Assembly (NCBI GenBank): GCA_051657165.1
Contig: JBOFKD010000165.1
Coordinates: 55,665-119,664 of the forward strand
Source: UBA7332 sp051657165
GTDB taxonomy: Bacteria > Bacteroidota > Bacteroidia > Bacteroidales > UBA7332
Reading direction: 5' to 3'
DNA: 64,000 bases
Part shown: positions 54,595 to 63,599 of the stretch, piece after piece
Numbering within the stretch: position 1 is the stretch's first letter
How the letters are laid out: each line of letters opens with the position of its first letter
Program-made: the position numbers and the translations under genes
The notes under the pieces: model-generated
What the model saw: only the letters and a program-made list of their open reading frames with translations
Database searches by the model: none
What the model was told of the DNA's origin: nothing

Positions 54595-56058
54595 TTATTT
54601 ATTTCGCCAGAAATTAGGCGTGAACAATACAAGTACCGTAAACAATTCCAGACGACCAATAAGCATTATGAAAGAAAGGGTCCATTTAGCTACCGGATGC
54701 AGCACTTCATAATTCCCTGCCGGCCCTGTTCTTCCAAGACCCGGTCCTACACCACCAATGCATGAAACTACCGATCCGATAGACTCTTCCATACCTGATC
54801 CGCAAAAACAGAGAATGATCACTCCTATTGAGATCACACACAGATAAACAAATATAAAGGCTAATGTTTTGACCACATACGGATTGGGGATAATCTGTTT
54901 ATTTATTTTGACCGGCACCAGTGCATTCGGATGCAGTTGTTTACTAAACTCATTGAGTGCATTTTTGATCATCACTACTATACGTACCACTTTTATACCA
55001 CCACTGGTCGATCCGGCACTACCACCGATAAGCATCAGCAATACCGAGAAGAAACAGAAATAACTGCCCCATTGCACATAATCAGCTGTTGCATATCCGC
55101 ACGTAGTCATAATCGTAACTACCTGAAACAATGCAGTACGAAATGCTACTTCAACGTTTGAGTATGTATTGAACACCAATAAGGCAATGGTAGTGACGAT
55201 GGTTGCTCCGGCTATAAAGATGGTATACCATCTTAGCTCCTCATCCTTAAACATCTTCTTCCATTTCCCGTGATACAGCACATAAAGCAACGAAAAGTTT
55301 ATCCCGGCTATGAAACAGAATATCGTAATAATATATTCGGTATAAGGAGAGTTAAAAGCAGCTATACTCGCCTGCTTGGTCGAATAACCTCCGGTACCCA
55401 TCGCCGTGAAGCTATGACATACAGCCTCGAACAGATTCATCGGACCTAACAGCAGTAAAGCGGTCAGCACCAGGGTAAGCATAATATACATACCCCAGAG
55501 TCTCCGGGCAGTTCCCGTAATATTCGGAGTCATTTTATCTTTTGTCAGCCCCGGAGCTTCCGTATTATACAGAGTGACCGCACCGGTCACTTTTAATAAA
55601 GGCAACAAGGCAATCGTAAAGACAACCATCCCCATACCACCTATCCACTGGGTTATACTACGCCAAAACAGAATCCCGTGCGGCAGAGCTTCAATATCAT
55701 TCAATATACTGGCTCCGCAGCCTGTGAATCCGGAGATCGTCTCGAAAAATGCATTCGTAAATCCGGGGATACTTCCGCTTAACATAAACGGAACAGAACC
55801 GATTAATGAGAAAAGAGCCCAGGACGAAGCCACAATAAGGAAACCTTCCTTTTTTGAAAGTTCTTTAGTATGATTTCTTCCGAACGCAATCATAATCCCT
55901 CCCAGAACACAGGAGATAAGAATAGAAGTAGAAAATGCTGAAATATCGTGTTCCTGGTAAATCAGTGAAATGAGTAACGAGAGAGAAAGAAAGCCTGCTT
56001 CTACAAAGAGAAGCAAGCCTAATATATAAGATGTGAGTTTTACATTAAAACTATTCAT
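54595..56058 (-). CDS. trkH: Trk potassium uptake channel subunit TrkH
   Basis: A 487-residue K+ channel-like transporter. Pore loops with the expected glycine positions: ETISGFTGCGASIL near residue 105, CHSFTAMGTGGYST near 210, TIMTTCGYATADY near 325 and VSCIGGVGPGLG near 440. The start at 56058 (MNSFNVKLTSYILGLLLF) is preferred over the longer reading from 56148 that would extend into the trkA end. It follows trkA by 37 bp and precedes the PEP-synthase-like gene by 9 bp. Confidence 0.93.
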   Translation of the reverse strand: MNSFNVKLTSYILGLLLFVEAGFLSLSLLISLIYQEHDISAFSTSILISCVLGGIMIAFGRNHTKELSKKEGFLIVASSWALFSLIGSVPFMLSGSIPGFTNAFFETISGFTGCGASILNDIEALPHGILFWRSITQWIGGMGMVVFTIALLPLLKVTGAVTLYNTEAPGLTKDKMTPNITGTARRLWGMYIMLTLVLTALLLLGPMNLFEAVCHSFTAMGTGGYSTKQASIAAFNSPYTEYIITIFCFIAGINFSLLYVLYHGKWKKMFKDEELRWYTIFIAGATIVTTIALLVFNTYSNVEVAFRTALFQVVTIMTTCGYATADYVQWGSYFCFFSVLLMLIGGSAGSTSGGIKVVRIVVMIKNALNEFSKQLHPNALVPVKINKQIIPNPYVVKTLAFIFVYLCVISIGVIILCFCGSGMEESIGSVVSCIGGVGPGLGRTGPAGNYEVLHPVAKWTLSFIMLIGRLELFTVLVLFTPNFWRNK

Positions 56059-56095
56059 AGTTATATCGAAGAAAGAATAGTTAAGAGATACAAGA

Positions 56096-57430
56096 TTAAT
56101 TAAAATACTTATCCATCTTCTGGATAGCTGTTCCCAGGAAGAATACAATTACAATATCTCCCGGCAGGATCTGGGTATCTCCATTAATAAGAATACCCTC
56201 TCCTTTTCTGACCAGACCACCGAAAGTGATTCCTTTAGGCAGGCTCAGTTCCTTTACAGGTTTCTTTGTTACCTTTGAGTTTTCTTTGGCGATCATCTCC
56301 ACAACCTCTGCATCCGCAAATGTCAGACATTTTACGTTCACAGCTTTCGATTCAAGGAGCATACGATAAATCTGGCTGGCAGCAATCAGTTTCTTGTTAA
56401 TTACAGTTCCGATATCCAGACTCTCAGCCATTTCAATATAATCAATATTTTCTACTTCGGCTACCGTCTTACGTATACCGAATTTTTTGGCTGTCAGACA
56501 AGACAGAATATTTTCCTCAGCGCTCTCCGAAAGAGCAATGTATGCGTCTATATTTTTGATACCCTCTTCTTTCAGAAGCTCAGTATTTCGTGGGTCTCCA
56601 TGAATAATCATCGCACGATCCACTTTTTCTACAATCTTCTGAGCTCTTTCCGTATCAGCTTCAATAATCTTGATACTCATTTTCTCAGGAGCATTGTTCG
56701 TAGTCAGAACCGTGATTTTACCGGCACCTACAATCATGATCTTACGGATATCCAGCTCTTTCTTTCCACACACCTGTTTCACTTCCGGAACATACTCGGG
56801 TTTCAGTGTGAAATATACAATATCACCGGCTTTCACTTCATCATTTCCACGCGGCATTATTGTTTCGCGGTTCCGTTTGATCGCAACCAGATGATAATGT
56901 GTCTGGCTTTTCGTAAGCTCACTCAACGGGATGTTCAGGATATCTGCATTTGCTCTCACCTTAATACCCAGAAGAAGCAAAGCTCCGTTTCCGAAATCAT
57001 ATTGCTGTCTTACCCAGTTTTGTTTCAGAGAAGCCAGTATTTCCTCTGTTGCAAGCATCTCCGGATAAATAAGCTCATGTACACCGATATTGGCAAAGAA
57101 CTCCCGGTTCTTAGGCATCAGATATTCCTGATTTTCGATTCTGGCAACAGTCTTCTGTGCACCCAGATTAGCAGCCAGAATACAAGCTGTAATGTTCAAA
57201 CTTTCATGCGGTGTTACTGCAATAAAAAGATCACATCCTCTTACCCCTGCTTCTTTCAAAACCTCAATACGTGTAGGATTTCCCACATTCGTCATTATAT
57301 TCAGTTTTGAATCAAAAGCACGAAGTTTCTTTTCATCGGAATCAATTAATATGATATCCTGATCTTCTCTTGAAAGAAGTTTGGCAAGGTGAGTACCCAC
57401 TTCACCGGCACCTGCAATGATAATTTTCAT
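56096..57430 (-). CDS. trkA: Trk potassium uptake regulatory subunit TrkA
   Basis: A 444-residue cytoplasmic NAD-binding regulator gating TrkH. Two RCK-N/RCK-C pairs: the first Rossmann motif IIIAGAGEVGTHLAKLL is canonical, the second (IMIVGAGKITVLTTNNA, near residue 232) has lost the last glycine of GxGxxG and is shorter, suggesting a reduced or altered nucleotide site in the second half. RCK-C domains are at about 135-220 and 360-444. Cotranscribed with trkH. Confidence 0.93.
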   Translation of the reverse strand: MKIIIAGAGEVGTHLAKLLSREDQDIILIDSDEKKLRAFDSKLNIMTNVGNPTRIEVLKEAGVRGCDLFIAVTPHESLNITACILAANLGAQKTVARIENQEYLMPKNREFFANIGVHELIYPEMLATEEILASLKQNWVRQQYDFGNGALLLLGIKVRANADILNIPLSELTKSQTHYHLVAIKRNRETIMPRGNDEVKAGDIVYFTLKPEYVPEVKQVCGKKELDIRKIMIVGAGKITVLTTNNAPEKMSIKIIEADTERAQKIVEKVDRAMIIHGDPRNTELLKEEGIKNIDAYIALSESAEENILSCLTAKKFGIRKTVAEVENIDYIEMAESLDIGTVINKKLIAASQIYRMLLESKAVNVKCLTFADAEVVEMIAKENSKVTKKPVKELSLPKGITFGGLVRKGEGILINGDTQILPGDIVIVFFLGTAIQKMDKYFN

Positions 57431-57505
57431 TTGTATAATTCTTTTTTGAAAAAACGCACCAAAGGTATATTCTGTTTTACGAACAAAAAAATAAAATACG
57501 ATATT

Positions 57506-57961
57506 TTATTTTTTCATAGCTCTGTCCATCGAACGTTTATCATCTTTTTCCTTTAATGATTCGCGTTTATCATATACTTTTTTCCCTTTTGCAGTATAGA
57601 TAACCAGTTTTGCCAGACCTTTTTCATTGATAAAAAGCCTTGTCGGAACTATCGTAAATCCGGTTTCTTTCGTCTGACGTCTCAGTTTTGTCAGTTCTTT
57701 TTTAGTCAGTAAAAGCTTTCGGTCGCGTCTGACTGTGTGATTGTTATAAGTTCCGTAAAAATATTCTGTCACATGCATATTCTTAACCCACAACTCATCA
57801 TTTTCAAACACACAGAAAGTATCCACCAAACTAGCCTTACCCATACGGATTGATTTTATCTCAGTCCCGGTAAGTACAATCCCCGCAATATATTGATCGA
57901 GCAATTCATAGTCAAATGAAGCTCTTTTATTTTTAATATTTATCTGATTCTGTTTATGCAT
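57506..57961 (-). CDS. smpB: SsrA-binding protein SmpB
   Basis: A 151-residue tmRNA-binding protein for rescue of stalled ribosomes. Core motifs: NIKNKRASFDYELLDQYIAG at the start, GTEIKSIRMGKASL near 32, the LxxTxxE-type LLLTKKELTKL near 84, and the basic C-terminal tail KKVYDKRESLKEKDDKRSMD. It sits 3 bp after the upstream membrane-protein gene and 75 bp before trkA. The tmRNA gene itself is not in this window. Confidence 0.95.
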   Translation of the reverse strand: MHKQNQINIKNKRASFDYELLDQYIAGIVLTGTEIKSIRMGKASLVDTFCVFENDELWVKNMHVTEYFYGTYNNHTVRRDRKLLLTKKELTKLRRQTKETGFTIVPTRLFINEKGLAKLVIYTAKGKKVYDKRESLKEKDDKRSMDRAMKK

Positions 57962-57964
57962 AAC

Positions 57965-58534
57965 TTATAGTATAAGTTTATTAAAGAAAAACGACACAAA
58001 CCATTTTATGCCGAAAAAAACAAAAATGGCTATAAGGGTGTTGGCCAGTCTTTTATCTTCTTCCACCTGAAAGAAACTTTTTGACCCGTCCCATAATAGA
58101 ACAATTATGTAAAGAGAAAGTGCTTCCAGAAATTCAGGAAATGAAAATTCTATCAGAATTCCTACAGCAATATCTATAGTCAGTATAAGCCCGACATACG
58201 TTTGCACTTGCTGAAGCGAAAAGTTTCTCTTAAAATATCGCTCTGACAAGTATCTGAAACTAACCGATATAAGATAATAACTTAATATCAGTGCCGAAAT
58301 TTTGGCCAGCGAGTAACGCAATAGCTCTGCCACATCAAACGTTTTCAGATGAATCAGTCTTCCCAAAAACAACGACACAGCAAAAATACCGATAAAAGGA
58401 TAGAAATAGTTTTCCGAAAAACTTCGCGCGTCTGTCTCTCTGGCTGAGGCCAAAGCCTCTTTTCTTGTTTTGATTAAAGACAAGAATGTTCCTGCCAGAT
58501 TTTTATACATGTTCTGTGCTGACTTTAAGCTCAT
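57965..58534 (-). CDS. Yip1-like integral membrane protein
   Basis: A 189-residue membrane protein with about five hydrophobic helices. The layout (amphipathic N-terminus, RETDARSFSENYFYPFIGIF, then four helices) resembles bacterial Yip1-domain proteins, but the match is weak. Function unknown. It is between the glycosyltransferase (2-bp gap) and smpB (3-bp gap), so it is cotranscribed with envelope biogenesis genes. Confidence 0.7.
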   Translation of the reverse strand: MSLKSAQNMYKNLAGTFLSLIKTRKEALASARETDARSFSENYFYPFIGIFAVSLFLGRLIHLKTFDVAELLRYSLAKISALILSYYLISVSFRYLSERYFKRNFSLQQVQTYVGLILTIDIAVGILIEFSFPEFLEALSLYIIVLLWDGSKSFFQVEEDKRLANTLIAIFVFFGIKWFVSFFFNKLIL

Positions 58535-58536
58535 TG

Positions 58537-59562
58537 TTATTTCATTTTCATGTAACTAAACTTGCGTATTCCTTTCAGATAAAAATCAAAAAGCAAAGAC
58601 CCTTTGTATTGAGACGGAATACTTTTTCTTTTTCTCAACTGCATGTTCTGTTCTCTCTTTGTTCTGTATCTGGAACGCATCACATAGAAATCATTCATCG
58701 CATTTAATACGGCTTTCCCATTTTTGCGTTCGTGTGTCAGAAACATTTTAAGAGCGGCTATCAGATCCAGAAAGAAACGAATAAACAAAATCCTGCGGCA
58801 TTTCCATTTCGATTCATTCTTATAGAGCATCAGCAGGTTGTTCCTGAAGTTTAGATATGTCTTTCGCGGACTCTCTTTCTGCAATGTTGCTGCGCCCAGA
58901 TGACGAACCACACTCTGAGGTATCGCTACAATGTCATATCCCCGTGCCCACAGTCTCCAGCAATAATCTATTTCTTCCATGTGTGCGAAAAACGTTCCGT
59001 CCAGACCACCATTATTTTTATAGATTGCCGTGCGCGTCATCAGCGCTGCGCCTGTTGCCCAGAATACAGACATAATCGTATCGTACTGTCCTTCATCCTC
59101 CTCAAGCACATAAAAAAGGCGTCCTCTGCAAAAAGGATATCCCCAGCGGTCTATAAAACCTCCCGAAGCTCCGGCATGCTCAAATGACTCCGGATTACGG
59201 TCTGAAAGTATTTTAGGCTGACAGGCTGCTGTCTGCGGATGCGACTCCATATACTCAAACAGAGGATTGATCCAGCCCTCCATCACCCGGACATCGGAGT
59301 TTAGTAAAACAACATATTCTTCCTCAATAGCCTCTATTGCTAAATTATATCCTTCTGCAAAACCATAATTCTGATCAAAACGAAGTATCTTAACTTCCGG
59401 GAACTCTGATTCCAGGATCTGTATTGAATCATCATCCGACCCGTTATCTGCTACATATATATCTGCCAGTTCTGAATCTGTGTTCTGCTGTACAGAAGGC
59501 AGATATTTCCTCAACAAATCTCTTCCGTTCCAATTCAGTATTACTACGGCTATTTTTTTCAT
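58537..59562 (-). CDS. GT2 family glycosyltransferase (rhamnosyltransferase-like)
   Basis: A 341-residue GT-A enzyme. Motifs: VVILNWNGRDLLRKYL at the N-terminus, YVADNGSDDDS, VVLLNSDVRV (DXD-equivalent) near residue 90, and FFAHMEEIDYCWRLWARGY near 195 with the catalytic acidic residues. It resembles rhamnosyl- or similar sugar transferases of cell-surface glycan synthesis. The ATG at 59562 is chosen because it forms an ATGA overlap with the acyltransferase stop; the longer reading from 59601 would overlap that gene more. Confidence 0.87.
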   Translation of the reverse strand: MKKIAVVILNWNGRDLLRKYLPSVQQNTDSELADIYVADNGSDDDSIQILESEFPEVKILRFDQNYGFAEGYNLAIEAIEEEYVVLLNSDVRVMEGWINPLFEYMESHPQTAACQPKILSDRNPESFEHAGASGGFIDRWGYPFCRGRLFYVLEEDEGQYDTIMSVFWATGAALMTRTAIYKNNGGLDGTFFAHMEEIDYCWRLWARGYDIVAIPQSVVRHLGAATLQKESPRKTYLNFRNNLLMLYKNESKWKCRRILFIRFFLDLIAALKMFLTHERKNGKAVLNAMNDFYVMRSRYRTKREQNMQLRKRKSIPSQYKGSLLFDFYLKGIRKFSYMKMK

Positions 59563-60437
59563 TCTTTCTTGTGTTTCCATCGTTTGTGTGTCCACAACCA
59601 ATACGCCGGATTACGGCGAATTGTGTTTTCCATCATTTTTATATAAGTTTCCGTTACAAAAAACGGTTCTTCTTTTTTAGCTTGATCCGTTATCAATGTA
59701 TATTCACCTTCGTAATAACCGCGTTTCTTTCTGGTCACATCCAGATAGATTACTACATAATCTCCTTTTGTACTAATTTTCTCCGGACCGATCAGCACTG
59801 GTGTATCCTGATTCAGAAACGTTGTCCAGTAGTGAATATTATTTTTCGAAGGTGTCTGATCTGCCATAAATCCGATTACAAAAGGTAAACCGGTCTCTTT
59901 AATTGAGCGGATTTCACGGAGTATATCGTTTTTCGGAATACATATTGTGCCCCATTTCTGACGGATATTCAGATAGAAATTATCAAAAAACTTATTTTTA
60001 AGAGGTCTGTATAACTGTCCGCCAATGCTTTTCACATTTAAATGAAGAAACAATGATGGCACCCATTCCCAGTTACCGTAATGGCCCAGACACAGAATCA
60101 CGGATCTTCCCTCACGGGTATAACGATCCACCAGTTCCGAATTTCTGAAAACCATACGGGCCCTCATCTCTTTTTCAGGCATACTGATTACCCTTACACT
60201 CTCTAAAAAAGAATCACAGAGATAACGATAAAAATCTTTTTCGGTCTTCTTCCGTTCTTCTGTCCCCATTTCCGGGAATGAAAGCTCCAGGTTCTTTCTT
60301 ACCACTTTCTTCCTGTATCCTGCCACATAATAAACCACAACGTAAAACAGATCGGAGAATATGTAGAGAATACGCAAGGGAAACCAGGAAATCAATCTGA
60401 ACACACCTGATAATATATAGTCTGAGACTTTCGACAT
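59559..60437 (-). CDS. Lipid A biosynthesis acyltransferase (LpxL/HtrB family)
   Basis: A 292-residue inner-membrane acyltransferase. The N-terminal helix (FPLRILYIFSDLFYVVVYYV) anchors it; the catalytic HX4D/E-type motif is GHYGNWEWVP near residue 120, with FMADQTPSK near 190 and the DVTRKKRGYYEG block near 225. It should transfer a secondary acyl chain to lipid A or a related lipid. Start at 60437 gives MSKVSDYILSG; the alternative ATG at 60461 adds 8 residues. First gene of a minus-strand run reaching to 51.6 kb. Confidence 0.9.
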   Translation of the reverse strand: MSKVSDYILSGVFRLISWFPLRILYIFSDLFYVVVYYVAGYRKKVVRKNLELSFPEMGTEERKKTEKDFYRYLCDSFLESVRVISMPEKEMRARMVFRNSELVDRYTREGRSVILCLGHYGNWEWVPSLFLHLNVKSIGGQLYRPLKNKFFDNFYLNIRQKWGTICIPKNDILREIRSIKETGLPFVIGFMADQTPSKNNIHYWTTFLNQDTPVLIGPEKISTKGDYVVIYLDVTRKKRGYYEGEYTLITDQAKKEEPFFVTETYIKMMENTIRRNPAYWLWTHKRWKHKKE

Positions 60438-60465
60438 GACAATATTTTTGATGAGCAACAAAGAT

Positions 60466-60517
60466 AAAAAAGTCCGCTGATTTTGTTTGCATTTCCAAAC
60501 AAAAAAGCGGACTTTTT
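60466..60517 (-). terminator. mtaB terminator
   Basis: AAAAAAGTCCGCT pairs with AGCGGACTTTTT, with an inner TTGTTTG/CAAACAA stem, directly after the mtaB stop at 60525. It separates mtaB from the acyltransferase operon. Confidence 0.82.
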
Positions 60518-60524
60518 ATACAAC

Positions 60525-61835
60525 TTACTTAATTAACAGCGCTGACTTATCTTCATTTAAGTCTGAAAGAGTAACTTTCGCTATTGTATTACACAATTCC
60601 TCATTATAAGGAATCTCTACTTTTATATAGTTTTCTGTAAAACCATGCATCGTTTCGCCTTCTTTGGCATGCTCAAAAAGAACTGTGTGATCCGTGTTTA
60701 TAAACTTAGCATAGAAAGCCTGTGTTTTCTCATCCGACAGATCGAGTAAACGTTTACTTCTCTCCTGCTTTTCTTTAACCGACACTACATGATCTATTTT
60801 CAGGGCCTGCGTTCCCGGACGCTCTGAATAAGAGAATACATGCAATTGTGAAATATCCAGTCCTTTAATGAAATTATACGCTTCCTCAAACAGTTCAGCT
60901 GTTTCACCGCGTGTACCTACAATCACATCCACACCGATAAAAGCATGCGGCATCACTTCTTTTACTTTTGCTACTTTCGAGGCAAACAAAGCTGTATCAT
61001 ATCTGCGGCGCATGATTTTCAGCACTTCATCGGATCCTGATTGCAACGGAATATGAAAATGCGGAGCAAATCTTTTTGACTCAGCCACATATTCTATAAT
61101 TTCATCCGTCAGCAGATTTGGCTCTATCGACGAAATACGATAGCGCTCTATACCTTCCACCTGATCCAGCGCTTTCACAAGATCAAAGAATGTCTCTCCG
61201 GATGATTTCCCGAAGTCCCCGATATTCACTCCTGTAAGCACAATCTCTTTTCCGCCCTGAGCAGCTACTTCTTCGGCCTGTTTCACAAGTTCGGCCACAG
61301 TCCCGTTCCGGCTTTTTCCTCTCGCGAATGGAATTGTACAATACGAGCAGTAATAATCGCATCCATCCTGCACTTTCAGGAAGAACCGTGTGCGGTCTCC
61401 CTGTGAACATGAAGGCACAAAACGATCAATATCTTTTGTTTTTGTAGTCAGGAATTCACCTTTTTCTTTTTTATCCAGGCTGTCAATATACTGAAGAATA
61501 TCCAGCTTCTGATCGGCTCCCAATACAAGGTCCACTCCTGGTATTCCGGCTATCTCTTCCGGTTTCAGCTGTGCATAACATCCCGTCACAACTATAAATG
61601 CACCCGGATGATCTTTCGATATTTTACGTATTGCCTGACGGCATTTCTTATCCGCTAGTTCAGTTACCGAACAGGTGTTTACCACACAAATATCGGCTAC
61701 TTCTTTTCCTCTTGCCTTGCGTATACCATGTTCTGCCAGTTGCTTCCCGATAGTAGATGTTTCAGCAAAATTCAATTTACATCCTAGTGTAAAATAGGCT
61801 GCTTTCTTATTTTCGAATATAGAATTATCAATCAT
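60525..61835 (-). CDS. mtaB: tRNA t6A37 methylthiotransferase MtaB
   Basis: A 436-residue radical SAM enzyme adding a methylthio group to t6A37 of tRNA. UPF0004 domain with cluster cysteines in TLGCKLNFAE, VNTCSVTELADKKCR and VTGCYAQLKPEEI; radical SAM motif CDYYCSYCTIPFARG near residue 150; SSIEPNLLTDE and HIPLQSGSDEVLK near 235-260; C-terminal TRAM-like region. NTCSVT and the HIPLQSGS...MRRRYD block favour MtaB over MiaB or RimO. Confidence 0.92.
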   Translation of the reverse strand: MIDNSIFENKKAAYFTLGCKLNFAETSTIGKQLAEHGIRKARGKEVADICVVNTCSVTELADKKCRQAIRKISKDHPGAFIVVTGCYAQLKPEEIAGIPGVDLVLGADQKLDILQYIDSLDKKEKGEFLTTKTKDIDRFVPSCSQGDRTRFFLKVQDGCDYYCSYCTIPFARGKSRNGTVAELVKQAEEVAAQGGKEIVLTGVNIGDFGKSSGETFFDLVKALDQVEGIERYRISSIEPNLLTDEIIEYVAESKRFAPHFHIPLQSGSDEVLKIMRRRYDTALFASKVAKVKEVMPHAFIGVDVIVGTRGETAELFEEAYNFIKGLDISQLHVFSYSERPGTQALKIDHVVSVKEKQERSKRLLDLSDEKTQAFYAKFINTDHTVLFEHAKEGETMHGFTENYIKVEIPYNEELCNTIAKVTLSDLNEDKSALLIK

Positions 61836-62146
61836 TTATCTGTAATTTTGATACAAATATAACAAACTGAGTTTATTGCCGCATCGAATTAGTATTTTAT
61901 AACGGCAGCCAAAATCTTTTCACCCTTTTAATTTGTAATAATATCTTAAATATTTTAGCTTATGATGTTTTTTTTTGCTAAAAGAGCAGAACGTTAATAA
62001 AATTATCGTACTTTGCCTTCGATTTAGAAATTATCCTTATGTAAGGGAATATAACTGAAAACACACCAGTCCTGACACATAAGCTTTTTTAACTACAATC
62101 ACCAATAAATTCGCCTAAGAACTAAAATCATTTAGAGACAGATGTT
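61836..62146. other. Divergent mtaB/crp intergenic region
   Basis: A 311-bp A/T-rich gap. CTTATGT near 62037 and ACATAAG near 62077 form a wide inverted repeat followed by CTTTTTT, which might be a leader hairpin of the Crp/Fnr gene. A near-consensus -7 (TACTTTG) lies near 62009. No gene or RNA is recognised. Confidence 0.35.
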
Positions 62147-62821
62147 ATGACAGGGACTTACGATCTTATATTACAATTACCTCTTTTCCAAGGTTTATCT
62201 CGTGATGACTTGACGAGAACAATCGAGAAATTCAGCTTTCATTTTGAAAAATACGAACCCGGAAAGCAGTTTATCAAAAGAGGCGATGTATGTTCAAGAA
62301 TGGTATTTATTCTGACCGGAGAAGTTCGCTCTCACCTAAAAAATGATCGCGAAACTATCGAAATCTCAGAAACAATATCCGGACCAAACATGCTTGCCAT
62401 CAACCATCTTTACGGCAACTCTCAATACTATTCTGCTGATTATTTTGCGCTAAGCGAAGTAGGAATTATGACAATTGACAAGTTTGATTTATTTAAAATG
62501 ATACAAACAAATGAGATATTCTACTACAATGTCTTAAATTTCTTATCAGTCAGAGCTCAAACCGGAATACGCACATTGCTGAATATGAGCATCAGCAGTC
62601 CCGAAATGCGGTTCGCTATGTGGCTGGTTCCACTGACTAATCCATACACATCAGATCTGCAACTTATAAGCCGCAAAACGAATCTGGCATCAATCTTAGG
62701 GATTTCAAGACCAACTCTCAACTCTCTGCTGGAAGATCTTGAAAACAAAAAACTAATACGTATGGAGGATAAAGCAATCCATATTATTGACAGACGGAAG
62801 TTTGCCGATATGATTAAATAA
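62147..62821 (+). CDS. Crp/Fnr family transcriptional regulator
   Basis: A 224-residue regulator. N-terminal cyclic-nucleotide-binding-type barrel (about 10-125: LFQGLSRDDLTRTIEKF, FIKRGDVCSRMVFILTGEV) and C-terminal winged helix with the recognition helix in LASILGISRPTLNSLLEDL near residue 180. No FNR-type N-terminal cysteine cluster is present. Effector and regulon unknown; it has its own upstream region and a perfect terminator. Confidence 0.9.
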   Translation: MTGTYDLILQLPLFQGLSRDDLTRTIEKFSFHFEKYEPGKQFIKRGDVCSRMVFILTGEVRSHLKNDRETIEISETISGPNMLAINHLYGNSQYYSADYFALSEVGIMTIDKFDLFKMIQTNEIFYYNVLNFLSVRAQTGIRTLLNMSISSPEMRFAMWLVPLTNPYTSDLQLISRKTNLASILGISRPTLNSLLEDLENKKLIRMEDKAIHIIDRRKFADMIK

Positions 62822-62829
62822 CAAAATAG

Positions 62830-62878
62830 AAGAGACTCATCTTTGCTTTTTATATAAAGCAAAGATGAGTCTCTTTTT
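62830..62878. terminator. Bidirectional terminator, boundary of the G+C-richer region
   Basis: Perfect 19-bp stem: AGAGACTCATCTTTGCTTT at 62831-62849 pairs with 62856-62874 across a 6-nt loop, then TTTT. It serves the Crp/Fnr gene and the minus-strand spanin-like genes. Confidence 0.92.
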
Positions 62879-62904
62879 AATACGAAATACAGACTGAGTC
62901 GTTC

Positions 62905-63378
62905 TTACCGGATTCGCCGGCAGAATAGTATGCCAAGAATAAAAAAGACTGCGAGTACTATCACCCACGGTCTCCACGGACGGCCGCCAGCCGTCCCTAC
63001 GGTATCCAGGTCCATATACTCGTGGCTGCAAACCGTATCACCCCTGATCCGTACCGTGTCTCTCCGGCTCTCAATTTCTATCAGCCCGTCCACCCGCTTC
63101 TTTACGGTCAGTCCTCCTGCATTCTCTTTCGGAGCGATCAGCGCAGAAGCCGGAGCCAGGTTATCCAAAGCAGACAGATCCACAATCAACCGTTCCGACT
63201 CAGGCAGCAGGATCACCTCTTGCCGCAGCTGTTCGGTCTGTATCAACCGTTCCGATGTTTCCGTCCGTTTCATCGACTGGCAACTTGCGCAGCAAAGGAC
63301 AATGAGCCCTGTACCGGCAATGATAAACCTCCTCCATAGCCCGCTCAAGCCTGTATATCTTCCGACGCAATTTTCCAT
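62905..63378 (-). CDS. Small lipoprotein, candidate outer spanin (Rz1-like)
   Basis: A 157-residue protein with lipobox IVLCCASC near residue 33, a polar middle part with a periplasmic look (RDTVRIRGDTVCSHEYMD), and a C-terminal membrane helix (WVIVLAVFFILGILF) with a basic tail. Its start lies out of frame inside the upstream small coiled-coil gene, overlapping by about 179 bp. Nested or overlapping lipoprotein plus coiled-coil membrane protein is the layout of phage spanin genes, but the C-terminal helix is not typical of Rz1. Base composition is much richer in G+C than the rest of the window. An in-frame GTG at 63387 is an alternative start. Confidence 0.55.
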   Translation of the reverse strand: MENCVGRYTGLSGLWRRFIIAGTGLIVLCCASCQSMKRTETSERLIQTEQLRQEVILLPESERLIVDLSALDNLAPASALIAPKENAGGLTVKKRVDGLIEIESRRDTVRIRGDTVCSHEYMDLDTVGTAGGRPWRPWVIVLAVFFILGILFCRRIR

Positions 63379-63547
63379 GTTCAACACTCTGTTTTCTGAT
63401 TAATTCCCGTAAATCCTCATAAAGCTCCCGGTAAACCGTGTGCTCTTCTTTTATATCCTTCAGCCTCTCCCGCCTCCGGTTCACGAGCCAGGTAAGCAGC
63501 GAAGCTATAAAGCCCGAAGGCAGCAAATACATCCAGATATCTTTCAT
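63200..63547 (-). CDS. Small membrane coiled-coil protein, candidate inner spanin (Rz-like)
   Basis: A 115-residue protein: an N-terminal membrane helix (IWMYLLPSGFIASLLTWLV) followed by basic residues and a charged coiled coil (RELYEDLRELIRKQSVEHGK, then RLERAMEEVYHC), then a polar tail. This matches inner-spanin architecture of phage lysis cassettes. ATG at 63547 is preferred over a TTG at 63556. The lipoprotein gene starts inside it in another frame. No other phage gene is visible before the window ends, so the assignment rests on layout only. Confidence 0.55.
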   Translation of the reverse strand: MKDIWMYLLPSGFIASLLTWLVNRRRERLKDIKEEHTVYRELYEDLRELIRKQSVEHGKLRRKIYRLERAMEEVYHCRYRAHCPLLRKLPVDETDGNIGTVDTDRTAAARGDPAA

Positions 63548-63599
63548 AAAATTCAAATTTTTAAAAAGGCTGTTGATCGCTGACGCTGTTGATCACTAC

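Noticed and set aside
62905..63547. Single frameshifted gene
   Set aside because: Each frame gives a coherent product (membrane helix plus coiled coil; lipobox plus tail) and the overlap is long, which suits two overlapping genes better.
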